A stretch of 64,000 bases of DNA from Propionibacteriales bacterium (GTDB lineage: Bacteria; Actinomycetota; Actinomycetes; Propionibacteriales; Nocardioidaceae), in contig JAPLCA010000029.1 of the NCBI GenBank assembly GCA_026392465.1, forward strand, positions 62,001 to 126,000, in the 5' to 3' direction. The notes beneath the pieces were generated by a model. It was not told where the DNA came from. It did not search any database and worked only from the letters and a program-made list of their open reading frames with translations. Below, one piece after another: positions 53,996 to 63,487 of this stretch; position 1 is the stretch's first letter, and each line of letters starts with the position of its first letter. The position numbers were made by a program, and so were the translations under genes.

Positions 53996-54886
53996 ATGAT
54001 CGAGCTGGTGCCGGTCGCGACCGACGCCGACGTGCGTCGCGACCAGCAGATCCGCCTGCTCGGACCGGACGACCGCGGGGCGCTCGAGGCGTTGATGGCC
54101 CGCGACGAGCGGGCGAACCTCTTCGTGCGCCACCGGGTGGCCGAGACCGGGCTGCGCAGCCTCATGCTGGGCGGCACGATGCTCGGCTGCTTCCGCGACG
54201 GTCGCCTCGTCGCCGCCTGCCACTGCGGCGCCAACCTCGTGCCCGTCGAGGCCGACGCCGCGGCCGTCGACGGCTTCGCCCGACAGCTGCTGCTCACCGG
54301 CGTCGCCCCCGGCATGCGACGCAGCGCGTCCCTGGTCGGACGTCAGGCCGCGGTCATGCGGCTCTGGTCGAGGCTCGAGCAGGACTGGGGGCCCGCACGG
54401 TCGGTGCGAGCCGACCAGCCGTTCCTGGCCATCGACGACGAGCCGGCCGTCGCGCCGGACCCGCGCCTGCGCCGCGTGATGATCGACGAGGTCGACGCGC
54501 TGTACCCGGCGTCCGTGGCGATGTTCCGCGAGGAGGTCGGCATCGACCCCGAGGCGGGAGGCAGCGCCGGCTACCGCGCCCGCGTGGCGCAGCTCGTCGC
54601 CCGAGGCTGGGCCTTCGCAATCTTCGAGGACGGCGAGGTGGTCTTCAAGACCGAGGTCGGTGCTGCGGCCGACGGGGTGTGCCAGCTGCAGGGGGTCTGG
54701 GTGCACCCCGACCACCGCGGTCGCGGGATCGCGGCACCTGCCCTCGCCGGTGTCGTGCGGCTGGTGCAGCGCGACGTCGCGCGCGACGTGACGCTCTACG
54801 TCAACGACTTCAACACGGCGGCGCGGGCCACCTACGCACGCGTGGGCCTGCGCCAGGTCGACACGTTCGCGTCGATCCTGCTGTAG
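53996..54886 (+). CDS. DUF4081-GNAT N-acetyltransferase
   Basis: The 296-aa protein has an N-terminal DUF4081-like region (about 15-125: LGPDDRGALEALMARDERAN, LVGRQAAVMRLWSRLEQDWG) and a GNAT fold with the acetyl-CoA loop VWVHPDHRGRGIAAPAL (about 240) and YVNDFNTAARATYARVGL. It is a conserved actinobacterial gene after ispG. The acceptor substrate is unknown. Ribosome-binding site gaggag 8 nt upstream supports the ATG. Confidence 0.88.
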   Translation: MIELVPVATDADVRRDQQIRLLGPDDRGALEALMARDERANLFVRHRVAETGLRSLMLGGTMLGCFRDGRLVAACHCGANLVPVEADAAAVDGFARQLLLTGVAPGMRRSASLVGRQAAVMRLWSRLEQDWGPARSVRADQPFLAIDDEPAVAPDPRLRRVMIDEVDALYPASVAMFREEVGIDPEAGGSAGYRARVAQLVARGWAFAIFEDGEVVFKTEVGAAADGVCQLQGVWVHPDHRGRGIAAPALAGVVRLVQRDVARDVTLYVNDFNTAARATYARVGLRQVDTFASILL

Positions 54887-54948
54887 GCACGCCGGCAACG
54901 CCCCGAGCGCGGCGCGGTTGCCGTCCCCGGCGCGCAGGCGCGGTCGCC

Positions 54949-54954
54949 TAGGGT
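54949..54954 (+). promoter_or_regulatory. Probable -10 element (TAGGGT) of the DoxX-like gene
   Basis: TAGGGT, 6 nt (gcggac), then ATG 54961; no ribosome-binding site. Confidence 0.55.
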
Positions 54955-54960
54955 GCGGAC

Positions 54961-55329
54961 ATGGAACGTGACGTGAAGGCCCTGGCCGCCCTGCTCGCCG
55001 CCGCCGGCGTCGCGCACGTCGTGAAGCCGGAGCCGTTCGAGCAGATGGTGCCGCGCGCGCTGCCGCGTCGACGCGAGCTCGTGCACGCCTCGGGGGTCGT
55101 GGAGGTGGCCTGCGCGGCGATGCTCCTGCACCCGCGCACGCGGCGCGCCGGCGGGCTGGCCGCGGCCGGACTCCTCGTCGGAGTGTTCCCGGCCAACCTG
55201 CAGATGACGGCCGACGTGCTGCGCAGCCGCCGCGCGTCGCCGGTGCTCAAGGCCGGGGTCGTGGGCCGGCTGCCGCTGCAGGTGCCGCTGGTGCGCACGG
55301 CCCTCAAGGCCTCGCGCGGCGCTCGATAG
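54961..55329 (+). CDS. DoxX-like small membrane protein
   Basis: The 122-aa protein has about four hydrophobic segments: ALAALLAAAGVAHVV, SGVVEVACAAMLLH, GGLAAAGLLVGVFPANL and a last one near LQVPLVRTAL. The motif HVxxPxPF in the first helix loop (HVVKPEPFEQMVPRALP) and the Asn in PANLQM are typical of DoxX-like proteins. Function is unknown; some relatives act with superoxide or thiol-redox enzymes. It lies between the GNAT gene and proS with its own leaderless-type promoter. Confidence 0.78.
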   Translation: MERDVKALAALLAAAGVAHVVKPEPFEQMVPRALPRRRELVHASGVVEVACAAMLLHPRTRRAGGLAAAGLLVGVFPANLQMTADVLRSRRASPVLKAGVVGRLPLQVPLVRTALKASRGAR

Positions 55330-55332
55330 GGT
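55327..55332 (+). promoter_or_regulatory. Probable -10 element (TAGGGT) of proS
   Basis: The hexamer overlaps the preceding TAG stop codon and lies exactly 6 nt before ATG 55339. A second ATG two codons later is possible. Confidence 0.55.
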
Positions 55333-55338
55333 CGGCGC

Positions 55339-57090
55339 ATGCGCATGTCCCAGCTGTTCCTGCGAACCCTCCGCGACGACCCGGCGGACGCGGAGGTCCC
55401 GAGCCACAAGCTGCTCGTCCGGGCCGGCTACGTGCGGCGCGTGGCCCCGGGCATCTACTCCTGGCTCCCGCTGGGGCTCAAGGTGCTCGCGAAGGTCGAG
55501 GAGATCGTCCGCGAGGAGATGGAGGCGATCGGCTCGCAGGAGGTGCGCTTCCCGGCCCTGCTGCCGCGTGAGCCCTACGAGGCGACGAACCGCTGGACCG
55601 AGTACGGCCCGAACCTGTTCCGCCTGCACGACCGCCGCGGGAACGACATGCTGCTCGGTCCGACCCACGAGGAGATGTTCGCCCTGCTCGTGAAGGACCT
55701 CTACGGCTCCTATAAGGACCTGCCGCTGAGCCTGTACCAGATCCAGACCAAGTACCGCGACGAGTCGCGCCCCCGCGCCGGCATCCTGCGCGGACGTGAG
55801 TTCGTCATGAAGGACTCCTACTCCTTCGACGTGACCGACGAGGGGCTCGAGCGCAGCTACCAGGCGCACCGCGAGGCCTACGTCCGCATCTTCGACCGGC
55901 TCGGTCTCGACTACGTGGTCGTGCAGGCCGACTCCGGCGCCATGGGCGGGTCGGCGAGCGAGGAGTTCCTCGCCGTCGCCGAGATCGGTGAGGACACGTT
56001 CGTCCGCTCGCCCGGCGGCTACGCGGCCAACGTCGAGGCCGTCGTCACGGTCGCGCCCGACCCGCAGCCCTTCGACGGCCTACCGGCCGCGCACGCTGAG
56101 CAGACGCCCGACACGCCCACCATCGACACGCTCGTGGCGCATCTGAACGAGCGCTTCCCGCGCGAGGACCGTCCGTGGACCGGTGCCGACACGCTCAAGA
56201 ACGTCCTCGTGGTGCTGCGCCACCCCGACGGCTCCCGCGAGCCTCTCGCGATCGGCGTCCCCGGTGACCGCGAGGTCGACCCGAAGCGGCTCGAGACGCA
56301 GGTCGCGCCCGCCGACGTCGAACCGTTCACCGAGGAGGACTTCGCGGCCCACCCGGCGCTGAAGAAGGGCTACATCGGTCCCGGCGTGCTGGGGGCGGAG
56401 TCCGAGACCGGCATCCGCTACCTCGTCGACCCCCGCGTGGTCGACGGCACGCGGTGGGTCACCGGCGCGAACGTCGTCGGCTCGCACGTGATCGACCTGG
56501 TGGCCGGCCGCGACTTCACCGCCGACGGCACGATCGAGGCCGCCGAGGTGCGTGCCGGCGATCCCGCCCCCGACGGCTCGGGGCCGCTTCAGCTGGCCCG
56601 CGGCATCGAGATGGGTCACATCTTCCAGCTCGGTCGCAAGTACGCGGAGGCGCTCGACCTCAAGGTGCTCGACGAGAACGGCAAGCTCGTCACCGTCACG
56701 ATGGGCTCCTACGGCGTCGGCATCTCCCGCGCGGTGGCCGCCGTCGTCGAGGGCTCGCACGACGAGCTGGGCATCGTGTGGCCGCGCGAGCTCGCGCCCT
56801 TCGACGTCCACGTCGTCGTCGCCGGCAAGCAGCCCGAGCTGTTCGAGGCGGCCGACCGGCTCGTCGCCGAGCTGGAGGCCGCAGGCCTCGACGTGCTCTA
56901 CGACGACCGCCCGAAGGTCTCGCCCGGCGTCAAGTTCAAGGACGCAGAGCTCCTGGGCATGCCGACGACCGTCGTCGTGGGCAAGGGGCTGGCCGACGGT
57001 CTGGTGGAGGTCAAGGACCGGGCCAGCGGCACGCGCCGCGACGTGGCGGTCGCCGACGTCATCACCGAGGTCCGCGGCGTCTGCCGCTGA
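55339..57090 (+). CDS. proS: Prolyl-tRNA synthetase (bacterial, editing-domain type)
   Basis: The 583-aa class II synthetase has motif 1 in the [15 protein letters not shown] region, motif 2 [20 protein letters not shown], then [11 protein letters not shown] YbaK-like editing insertion (about 225-390) contains [24 protein letters not shown] and [14 protein letters not shown]. Motif 3 is [10 protein letters not shown], and the anticodon-binding domain includes [20 protein letters not shown]. Editing removes mischarged Ala. Translation appears leaderless. It is convergent with the DUF4439 gene. Confidence 0.97.
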   Translation: MRMSQLFLRTLRDDPADAEVPSHKLLVRAGYVRRVAPGIYSWLPLGLKVLAKVEEIVREEMEAIGSQEVRFPALLPREPYEATNRWTEYGPNLFRLHDRRGNDMLLGPTHEEMFALLVKDLYGSYKDLPLSLYQIQTKYRDESRPRAGILRGREFVMKDSYSFDVTDEGLERSYQAHREAYVRIFDRLGLDYVVVQADSGAMGGSASEEFLAVAEIGEDTFVRSPGGYAANVEAVVTVAPDPQPFDGLPAAHAEQTPDTPTIDTLVAHLNERFPREDRPWTGADTLKNVLVVLRHPDGSREPLAIGVPGDREVDPKRLETQVAPADVEPFTEEDFAAHPALKKGYIGPGVLGAESETGIRYLVDPRVVDGTRWVTGANVVGSHVIDLVAGRDFTADGTIEAAEVRAGDPAPDGSGPLQLARGIEMGHIFQLGRKYAEALDLKVLDENGKLVTVTMGSYGVGISRAVAAVVEGSHDELGIVWPRELAPFDVHVVVAGKQPELFEAADRLVAELEAAGLDVLYDDRPKVSPGVKFKDAELLGMPTTVVVGKGLADGLVEVKDRASGTRRDVAVADVITEVRGVCR

Positions 57091-57102
57091 TCTTGACGCT
57101 AA

Positions 57103-57133
57103 CCCCGGGGCTCAACTGCGGTCGAGCCCGGGG
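57103..57133. terminator. Bidirectional GC hairpin between proS and the DUF4439 gene
   Basis: CCCCGGG(G)CTC and GAGCCCGGGG pair with one bulged G around a 10-nt loop, 13 nt after proS. It overlaps the last codons of the convergent gene. Confidence 0.5.
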
Positions 57134-57534
57134 AACGCGCTCGGCGCTGCGCCCCAGCTCGTCGCCTCCAGCGCCGACGCCCGCAGCGACTGCACGGCCT
57201 CGCGGCGGTCCTCCGCGCTGCCCAGCGCCACGAGCGGCACGGTGGCGCGACACATCCGCTCGGCCAGGTCGGCGAGTCGTCCTCGGGCCTGGTCGACGGA
57301 GCGCGGTGGCACGCCGTAGGCCGCCTGGGGACCCACGGGCGTCGCGCCGGCGGCAGCCACGCGTGCGACCAGGGCGTCGCGGGCTCGCTCGTGGCGGCCG
57401 AGCGCTGCCCGCGCGGCGTCCGCGAGGTCGCCGAACCGGCCCGCGCTGAGCGAGGTCAGCCAGACTGCCTCGTGCTCGAGCGCGAGACGGCGCTGCAGGG
57501 GGCCGACGGGGGACGGTCCAGCCACGTCATGCAC
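57112..57534 (-). CDS. DUF4439 (ferritin-like helical) protein
   Basis: The 140-aa alpha-helical protein contains LQRRLALEHEAVWLTSL, then RHERARDALVARVAAAGATP and a C-terminal LRASALEATSWGAAPSAFPG. This matches DUF4439, a ferritin-like four-helix family of actinobacteria with unknown function. The Glu-His pair in LEHEAV is the kind of metal ligand seen in ferritin-like folds. GTG 57534 overlaps the upstream gene by 8 nt, so the two form one operon. Confidence 0.8.
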   Translation of the reverse strand: MHDVAGPSPVGPLQRRLALEHEAVWLTSLSAGRFGDLADAARAALGRHERARDALVARVAAAGATPVGPQAAYGVPPRSVDQARGRLADLAERMCRATVPLVALGSAEDRREAVQSLRASALEATSWGAAPSAFPGLDRS

Positions 57535-57991
57535 CTCCCGCCCGGCGACCCAGCGTGCGGGCGACCTGCGACTGCCCGGCGGCGAGCGACGCCAGCACCC
57601 GGGCGAGGTCGGGCGAGACGGCCGCGAGGGCGTCGGTCTGTCGACGGCCGGCGGTGCGGTTGAGGTCGGCCACGACCGTGGCGACGTCGGACGACGTGGT
57701 CGAGGGCGACGGAGCCCCGTCCGGCGCACCGCCCAGACCCTGGAGCTGGGTCCTCAGCACCGTCACGAGGTCGTCGGTCTCGACGTCGCGCAGGCCCTCG
57801 ACGGAGGTGGCCAGCGCGGCCTGGTCGGCCGCGGCGCGCTCCAGCAGACGGCTGTCCGCGGCGTCCGGCATCGGGCGCGGTCGCGCCCCGAGCGCACGCA
57901 GCACGTCGTCGTCGCGACCCGCGACGTGCAGGCCCGCGCCGGCCGCCACGACGGCGACCGCGCCTCCCACGACGACGCGACGGCTGACCAT
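57527..57991 (-). CDS. Membrane-anchored or exported hypothetical protein (operon with DUF4439)
   Basis: The 154-aa protein begins MVSRRVVVGGAVAVVAAGAG, a twin-arginine-like or uncleaved signal-anchor segment. An Ala-rich helical region follows (LLERAAADQAALATSVEGLR, then ATVVADLNRTAGRRQTDALA). No known domain was recognised. It is always upstream of its DUF4439 partner here and probably presents or works with it outside the membrane. TAGCCT (57998-58003, minus) lies exactly 6 nt before the ATG. Confidence 0.68.
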   Translation of the reverse strand: MVSRRVVVGGAVAVVAAGAGLHVAGRDDDVLRALGARPRPMPDAADSRLLERAAADQAALATSVEGLRDVETDDLVTVLRTQLQGLGGAPDGAPSPSTTSSDVATVVADLNRTAGRRQTDALAAVSPDLARVLASLAAGQSQVARTLGRRAGGA

Positions 57992-57997
57992 CCCGTC

Positions 57998-58003
57998 AGG
58001 CTA
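57998..58003 (-). promoter_or_regulatory. Probable -10 element (TAGCCT, minus strand) of the DUF4439 operon
   Basis: It lies exactly 6 nt before ATG 57991 and back-to-back with the rimP-side hexamer at 58016-58021. Confidence 0.5.
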
Positions 58004-58015
58004 ATGGGTGCCCGC

Positions 58016-58021
58016 TAGAGT
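58016..58021 (+). promoter_or_regulatory. Possible -10 element (TAGAGT) of the rimP-nusA operon
   Basis: This would give a leader of about 65 nt carrying the consensus-like ribosome-binding site aggagg. Confidence 0.45.
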
Positions 58022-58092
58022 GAGGGCGCGCGGTCGCCCAGCGGCACCGCGCACCGGACGTGCCGACAACAGAACACAGGAGGCTCCACGAC

Positions 58093-58659
58093 ATGGCGGA
58101 CCCGCAGGCCGACACCGTGAGGGACGAGGTCGCCGGACCCCTCGCCGCCCTCGGACTCGACCTCGAGGCGGTCGAGCTGTCCCGCTCCGGGTCCAAGCGC
58201 CTCCTGAGGATCGCCGTCGACGCCGACGGCGGCGTCCCGCTCGACCTCGTCACCGAGGCCACCCGGGTCGTCTCCGCCGCGCTCGACGACGGCACGTCGA
58301 TGGGGGAGCAGCCGTACACGCTGGAGGTCACCTCCCGCGGGCTCGACCGCCCGTTGACCGAGCCCCGCCACTGGCGGCGCAACGTGGGCCGGCTCGTCGC
58401 GGTGACGCTGCACGACGGACCCGCGGTCACCGGACGCGTGGTCGGCAGCGACGACACCGGCGTCGAGATCACGGTGAAGGGCCAGCAGCGCCGCCTCGCC
58501 TACGCCGACGTCGCGCGCGCCCTCGTCACCCCTGAGCTCGGCGCCGCCAAGGCGCCCACCACCGGTCGGTCCAAGCAGCAGAAGCCGTCGGCCAAGGGCC
58601 GCGGCTCCGCGCCCCGCGCCGGCCGGCCCGACGACCACCACCGTGAGAAGGACGCCTGA
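58093..58659 (+). CDS. rimP: Ribosome maturation factor RimP
   Basis: The 188-aa protein has the RimP N-terminal domain ([20 protein letters not shown], then [39 protein letters not shown]) and the C-terminal Sm-like part ([23 protein letters not shown]). A basic 35-residue tail ([15 protein letters not shown]) follows. RimP assists 30S maturation. The ATG at 58093 is 8 nt after aggagg; it shares one base of its stop with nusA (TGATG). Confidence 0.95.
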   Translation: MADPQADTVRDEVAGPLAALGLDLEAVELSRSGSKRLLRIAVDADGGVPLDLVTEATRVVSAALDDGTSMGEQPYTLEVTSRGLDRPLTEPRHWRRNVGRLVAVTLHDGPAVTGRVVGSDDTGVEITVKGQQRRLAYADVARALVTPELGAAKAPTTGRSKQQKPSAKGRGSAPRAGRPDDHHREKDA

Positions 58660-59735
58660 TGGACATCGACATGAGCGCGCTGCGCGCCCTCGAGCGGGAG
58701 AAGGACATCTCCCTCGACGTCGTCGTGGAGGCCATCGAGACAGCGCTGCTGTCGGCCTACCAGAAGACGCCGTACTCCCACCCGCACGCGCGGGTGGTGC
58801 TGGACCGCGAGACCGGCCGCGTGACGGTCTGGGCGAAGGAGCGGCTCGCCCCGGAGCCGGCCGCCGCGAACGAGGAGGACGAGGTCGACCCGGCGGAGGA
58901 GACGCCCGCCGCCCCGCCGGCACCGCGCTTCTCCGAGGAGTTCGACGACACGCCGGAGGACTTCGGCCGCTTCGCCGCCACCGTCGCGCGCCAGCTGATC
59001 ATGCAGCGTCTGCGCCAGGCCGAGGACGAGCAGAAGTTCGGCGAGTTCTCCGGCAAGGTCGGCGACATCGTCTCCGGCGTGATCCAGCAGGGTGCGCGCC
59101 CCGGTGACGTCATGATCGACCTGGGTCGGGTCGAGGCGCTGCTGCCGTCCGCCGAGCGGGTGGCCGAGGAGAAGTACGCCCACGGCGAGCGGATCAAGGC
59201 CTACGTGTACGAGGTCGAGAAGGGCATGCGTGGCCCGCGGGTCAAGGTCTCGCGCACCCACCCCAACCTCGTGCGGCTGCTCTTCGCCCTCGAGGTCCCG
59301 GAGATCGCCGACGGCTCGGTCGAGATCATGGCCGTCGCGCGGGAGGCCGGTCACCGCACCAAGATCGCCGTGCGCGCCACCAAGCCCGGCGTCAACGCCA
59401 AGGGCGCCTGCATCGGGCCCATGGGCCAGCGCGTGCGCAACGTCATGCACGAGCTGCACGGCGAGAAGATCGACATCGTCGACCACAGTGACGACCCGCT
59501 CGAGTTCATCGGCCACGCGCTCTCCCCGTCGCGGGTCAAGAAGGTGACGATGGTCGACGAGCAGACGCGGGCCGCCCGCGTGGTCGTGCCCGACTTCCAG
59601 CTGTCGCTCGCGATCGGCAAGGAGGGCCAGAACGCCCGCCTGGCCGCCAAGCTCACCGGCTGGCGCATCGACATCCGCTCCGACACCGAGGTGCCGCAGG
59701 ACGACGACGGCGCGCGGCCCGAGCGCAGGACGTGA
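58659..59735 (+). CDS. nusA: Transcription termination/antitermination factor NusA
   Basis: The 358-aa protein has the RNA-polymerase-binding N-terminal domain (1-150, [20 protein letters not shown]) with an acidic insert near 68-90. S1 ([19 protein letters not shown]), KH1 ([30 protein letters not shown]) and KH2 ([20 protein letters not shown]) follow. It lacks the C-terminal acidic repeats of E. coli NusA, as usual in actinobacteria. The following ylxR GTG overlaps its stop. Confidence 0.96.
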   Translation: MDIDMSALRALEREKDISLDVVVEAIETALLSAYQKTPYSHPHARVVLDRETGRVTVWAKERLAPEPAAANEEDEVDPAEETPAAPPAPRFSEEFDDTPEDFGRFAATVARQLIMQRLRQAEDEQKFGEFSGKVGDIVSGVIQQGARPGDVMIDLGRVEALLPSAERVAEEKYAHGERIKAYVYEVEKGMRGPRVKVSRTHPNLVRLLFALEVPEIADGSVEIMAVAREAGHRTKIAVRATKPGVNAKGACIGPMGQRVRNVMHELHGEKIDIVDHSDDPLEFIGHALSPSRVKKVTMVDEQTRAARVVVPDFQLSLAIGKEGQNARLAAKLTGWRIDIRSDTEVPQDDDGARPERRT

Positions 59736-60019
59736 CCACGGACGGGGTAGACTCGACCACGGTCACTCGCACGTGCATCGGCTGCCGCTCGCGCGACGAC
59801 GTGACCGCTCTGGTCCGGCTCGTCGCAGTGCCGGGGGAGGCGGGTACCACCGTGACCCCCGACCCGCGGCGGACGATGCCGGGGCGAGGGGCGCACCTGC
59901 ACCCCGACCCTCGGTGCCTGGAGCTGGCACGACGCCGACGGGCGTTCGGCCGGGCCCTCCGCGTGGAGGGACCACTCGACCTGACGCTGCTCGACGACGT
60001 GACCGGCCCGCGGGACTGA
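59732..60019 (+). CDS. ylxR: YlxR family protein (DUF448)
   Basis: The 95-aa protein carries [19 protein letters not shown], then [17 protein letters not shown] and RRRAFGRAL, the DUF448 pattern. These are RNA- or nucleoid-binding proteins encoded between nusA and infB. The two Cys of TCIGC may bind metal. GTG start inside the nusA stop. Confidence 0.92.
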   Translation: MTTDGVDSTTVTRTCIGCRSRDDVTALVRLVAVPGEAGTTVTPDPRRTMPGRGAHLHPDPRCLELARRRRAFGRALRVEGPLDLTLLDDVTGPRD

Positions 60020-60103
60020 CCAGGGCGCACCAACCCATCCACGGGGCCACCGGCCCCACGACCCGAAAACGGAGCAACCGCTCATGAGCTCTCGATGAGA
60101 ACG

Positions 60104-60168
60104 TTCCGATGAGCCTGCACGTCAACTAGGGTCCTCGCTCCTTCGGGGTGCGGGCCCCCACGAAGGAG
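60104..60168 (+). promoter_or_regulatory. infB promoter and leader hairpin covering the ribosome-binding site
   Basis: TTCCGA (60104-60109), 17 bp and TAGGGT (60127-60132) form a promoter. The leader contains CTCCTTCG (60138-60145) and CGAAGGAG (60161-60168), a perfect 8-bp stem that can extend through GGG/CCC. The right arm holds AAGGAG, the infB ribosome-binding site, 4 nt before GTG 60173. Upstream, GCTCATGAGC (60080-60089) and GAACGTTC (60099-60106) are palindromes. Confidence 0.65.
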
Positions 60169-60172
60169 AACA

Positions 60173-62962
60173 GTGGCTGTCAGAGTCCACGAGCTCGCAC
60201 GAGAGCTCGGAGTCCAGAGCAAGGACATCCTGTCCACGTTGAAGGACATGGGTGAGTACGTGAAGTCCGCGTCGTCCACCGTCGAGGCGCCGGTCGTCCG
60301 CCGCCTCAAGGAGGAGCACGGCGACGCGCTGCTCGCCAAGGGTGCGAAGAAGGGTGCCAAGAAGGCGCCCGCCGCCCCTGCCCCCAAGGCCCCGGCCGCC
60401 GAGGCTCCCGCCCCGGCTGCACCGCAGGCCCCCGCCGCGTCGCAGACGTCCAGCGCACCGTCGCCGGCGTCCGCGGCTCCGACGCCCGGTCCCGCCGCGC
60501 CCAAGGCCACGCCGACCCCCGGTCCGCGCCCCGGGCCGCGACGTCCCGCCGAGCCCGAGGCTCCGGCTGCCGCGGCCTCCGCGCCGGCCGCCCAGCCCGG
60601 TCCGAAGCCGGCCCCCGGCCCGCGTCCGGGCCCGCGTCCCGGTGGCGCACGCCCCGGCAACAACCCGTACTCCTCCCGCCAGGGGATGCAGCAGGAGCGC
60701 GCCCCGCGTCCGCCCGCTGCCCGTGAGGGTGGCGCCGGCGGCACCGGTGGCGCGGCTCCCGCGCCCGGTGGCCGTCCCGGGATGCCGCGTCCCAACCCGG
60801 CGATGATGCCCAAGCAGTCCGGCCTCGCCAGCGCGCGTCCCGGACCCGGTCGCGGCGGCCCCGGTGGCCGTCCCGGCGGCGCACGTCCCGGCGGTGGCGC
60901 CGGCGGCGGTCGTCCCGGCGGCGGAGGCGGCGGCGGGTTCGCCGGTCGTCCCGGTGGCGGCGCCCCGGGCGGCGGAGGCGGCTTCGGCGGCCCCGGCGGT
61001 CGTCCCGGCGGCAACCGTCCCGGTGGTCGTGGCGGCACGCAGGGCGCGTTCGGTCGCCCCGGTGGCCCCGCGCGTCGTGGTCGCAAGAGCAAGCGCGCGA
61101 AGCGGCAGGAGTTCGACCAGATGCAGGCGCCCGCCATCGGCGGCGTCCGCGTCCGCAAGGGCGACGGCCAGACCGTCCGTCTGGCACGCGGTGCCTCGCT
61201 GACCGACTTCGCCGAGAAGATCGGCGTCGACGCGGCGTCGCTCGTGCAGGTGCTGTTCCACCTGGGCGAGATGGTCACCGCGACGCAGTCCGTCAACGAC
61301 GAGACCCTGCAGCTGCTCGGCGAGGAGCTGAACTACGACGTCCAGGTCGTCTCGCCCGAGGACGAGGACCGTGAGCTGCTGGAGTCGTTCTCCCTGGAGT
61401 TCGGCGAGGACACGGGCGACGAGGACGACCTCGCGGCCCGTCCGCCGGTCGTCACCGTCATGGGTCACGTCGACCACGGCAAGACGAAGCTCCTCGACGC
61501 GCTGCGCAACAGCAACGTGGTCGCCAAGGAGGCCGGTGGCATCACGCAGACCATCGGCGCCTACCAGGTGACGACCGAGGTCGACGGCAACGAGCGTGCG
61601 ATCACGTTCATCGACACCCCGGGTCACGAGGCGTTCACCGCCATGCGTGCCCGTGGTGCCCAGGCCACCGACATCGCGATCCTGGTGGTCGCGGCCGACG
61701 ACGGCGTCATGCCGCAGACGGTCGAGGCGCTCAACCACGCGAAGGCGGCCGGGGTGCCGATCGTCGTCGCGGTCAACAAGGTCGACAAGCCCGACGCCGA
61801 CCCGACCAAGGCGCGCGGCCAGCTCACCGAGTACGGCCTCGTGCCCGAGGAGTACGGCGGCGACGCGATGTTCGTCGACGTCTCCGCCAAGGCGGGCACC
61901 GGCCTGGACGAGCTCCTCGAGGCCGTCATCCTCACGGCCGACGCCTCGCTCGACCTGCGCGCCAACCCGGAGCAGAACGCCGAGGGCCTCGCCATCGAGG
62001 CGCACCTGGACCGCGGTCGCGGCCCGGTCGCCACGGTGCTGGTCCAGCGCGGCACGCTGCGGGTCGGCGACTCGATCGTGGCCGGTCCGGCCTTCGGTCG
62101 CGTGCGCGCCATGCTCGACGAGTACGGTGCCAACATCACCGAGGCGACGCCGTCGCGTCCCGCCCTGGTGCTCGGCCTCACGGCCGTGCCCGGTGCCGGC
62201 GACAACTTCATGGTCGTCGACGACGACCGCATCGCCCGCCAGATCGCCGAGAAGCGCGAGGCCCGGGAGCGCAACGCCGCCCTGGCCAAGCGCACGGGTC
62301 GCCGGACCCTCGAGGACTTCATGTCCTCGATGGAGAAGGGCGAGACCGACGAGCTGCTGCTCATCCTCAAGGGTGACGGCTCCGGCTCGGTCGAGGCGCT
62401 GGAGGACTCGCTGGCCCAGATCGACGTGGGCGAGGAGGTCAACCTGCGGGTCATCGACCGTGGCGTGGGTGCGATCACCGAGACCGACGTCAACCTGGCG
62501 GCGGCCTCCAACGCGGTCATCATCGGCTTCAACGTCCGCCCGCAGGGCAAGGCGACGGAGCTGGCCGACCGCGAGGGTGTCGAGATCAAGTACTACTCGG
62601 TCATCTACCAGGCGATCGACGAGATCGAGGCGGCCCTCAAGGGCATGCTCAAGCCGGAGTTCGAGGAGCACCAGCTGGGCACGGCGCAGATCCGCGAGAT
62701 CTTCCGCTCGTCCAAGATCGGCAACATCGCCGGCTGCATGGTCACGAGCGGCACGCTGCGGCGCAACGCCAAGGCGCGTCTGCTCCGCGACGGCTCGGTC
62801 GTGGCCGACAACCTCGAGCTCGCGAGCCTGCGCCGCGAGAAGGACGACGTGTCCGAGGTCCGCGAGGGCTTCGAGTGCGGTCTCGTCCTCAAGGGGTACG
62901 GCGACATCAAGATCGACGACGTCGTGGAGATGTTCGAGCTGCGCGAGAAGCCGCGTAGCTGA
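60173..62962 (+). CDS. infB: Translation initiation factor IF-2
   Basis: The 929-aa GTPase starts with an IF2_N module ([20 protein letters not shown], residues 3-22). A low-complexity Ala/Pro then Gly/Arg linker follows (about 60-300), as in actinobacteria. A second N module at about 335-385 precedes the G domain: G1 [14 protein letters not shown] (about 430), G3 DTPGHEAF, G4 NKVDKPDAD and G5 SAKAGTG. Domains II-IV follow, including the fMet-tRNA-binding C-terminus ([20 protein letters not shown]). It delivers initiator tRNA to the 30S subunit. The start is set by AAGGAG. Confidence 0.97.
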   Translation: MAVRVHELARELGVQSKDILSTLKDMGEYVKSASSTVEAPVVRRLKEEHGDALLAKGAKKGAKKAPAAPAPKAPAAEAPAPAAPQAPAASQTSSAPSPASAAPTPGPAAPKATPTPGPRPGPRRPAEPEAPAAAASAPAAQPGPKPAPGPRPGPRPGGARPGNNPYSSRQGMQQERAPRPPAAREGGAGGTGGAAPAPGGRPGMPRPNPAMMPKQSGLASARPGPGRGGPGGRPGGARPGGGAGGGRPGGGGGGGFAGRPGGGAPGGGGGFGGPGGRPGGNRPGGRGGTQGAFGRPGGPARRGRKSKRAKRQEFDQMQAPAIGGVRVRKGDGQTVRLARGASLTDFAEKIGVDAASLVQVLFHLGEMVTATQSVNDETLQLLGEELNYDVQVVSPEDEDRELLESFSLEFGEDTGDEDDLAARPPVVTVMGHVDHGKTKLLDALRNSNVVAKEAGGITQTIGAYQVTTEVDGNERAITFIDTPGHEAFTAMRARGAQATDIAILVVAADDGVMPQTVEALNHAKAAGVPIVVAVNKVDKPDADPTKARGQLTEYGLVPEEYGGDAMFVDVSAKAGTGLDELLEAVILTADASLDLRANPEQNAEGLAIEAHLDRGRGPVATVLVQRGTLRVGDSIVAGPAFGRVRAMLDEYGANITEATPSRPALVLGLTAVPGAGDNFMVVDDDRIARQIAEKREARERNAALAKRTGRRTLEDFMSSMEKGETDELLLILKGDGSGSVEALEDSLAQIDVGEEVNLRVIDRGVGAITETDVNLAAASNAVIIGFNVRPQGKATELADREGVEIKYYSVIYQAIDEIEAALKGMLKPEFEEHQLGTAQIREIFRSSKIGNIAGCMVTSGTLRRNAKARLLRDGSVVADNLELASLRREKDDVSEVREGFECGLVLKGYGDIKIDDVVEMFELREKPRS

Positions 62963-62971
62963 GTCAGCGGT

Positions 62972-63009
62972 CCGCCACGGGCCCGGGAGTGATCCTGGGC
63001 CCGTGGCGG
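62972..63009 (+). terminator. Long hairpin with GTGA loop between infB and rbfA
   Basis: Arms 62972-62984 and 62997-63009 pair perfectly over 13 bp (CCGCCACGGGCCC) and extend four more pairs to a GTGA (GNRA-type) tetraloop. It begins 9 nt after the infB stop. No T-tract follows, so partial termination or RNA processing is possible. Confidence 0.65.
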
Positions 63010-63028
63010 CGACCCAGCAGGAGGAACC

Positions 63029-63487
63029 ATGGCCGGACAGCGCACCCAGCAGCTCGCCGACCGCATCAAGGTGATCATCGCCCAGATGCTCGAGCGGCGC
63101 GTCAAGGACCCACGGCTCGGCTTCGTCACGATCACCGACGTGCGGCTCACGGGCGACCACCAGAACGCCTCGGTGTTCTACACCGTCATGGGCGACGAGC
63201 GCGCCGCCGCCGACACCGCTGCCGCCCTGCGCAGCGCCACCGGCCTGCTGCGCAGCGAGGTCGGCAAGCAGCTCGGCACCCGCCACACGCCGACCCTCGA
63301 GTTCTTCCTCGACGCGGTGCCGGAGACGGCGCGGCAGATCGAGGACCTGCTCGCGAAGGCGCGCGAGATCGACGAGCGCGTGGCGGCCGCGTCGGCCGGC
63401 GCGGAGTACGCGGGCGACCCGGACCCCTACAAGCAGCCCCGTGCCGACGAGGACGACGACGTCGACGAGGACGACCCCCGCGCATGA
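63029..63487 (+). CDS. rbfA: Ribosome-binding factor A
   Basis: The 152-aa protein has the RbfA KH-like fold: [51 protein letters not shown] and a C-terminal [20 protein letters not shown]. RbfA completes 30S maturation in the cold. A 30-residue acidic tail ([14 protein letters not shown]) extends the usual length. aggagg-like site upstream; it overlaps truB by 4 nt. Confidence 0.95.
   Translation: MAGQRTQQLADRIKVIIAQMLERRVKDPRLGFVTITDVRLTGDHQNASVFYTVMGDERAAADTAAALRSATGLLRSEVGKQLGTRHTPTLEFFLDAVPETARQIEDLLAKAREIDERVAAASAGAEYAGDPDPYKQPRADEDDDVDEDDPRA

Noticed and set aside
60099..60106. GAACGTTC as a LexA (SOS) box
   Set aside because: Actinobacterial SOS boxes need GAAC-N4-GTTC; the 4-nt spacer is missing.
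60340..61085. Repetitive GC-rich sequence that might be a tandem repeat or CRISPR-like element
   Set aside because: It encodes the Ala/Pro/Gly/Arg linker of IF-2 in frame; repeats are irregular and no spacers are present.
60122..63286. A very long minus-strand open frame opposite infB
   Set aside because: It is the mirror of a strongly supported IF-2 gene; high GC at third positions keeps the antisense frame open. The protein is low-complexity His/Asp/Arg/Val-rich with no domain.
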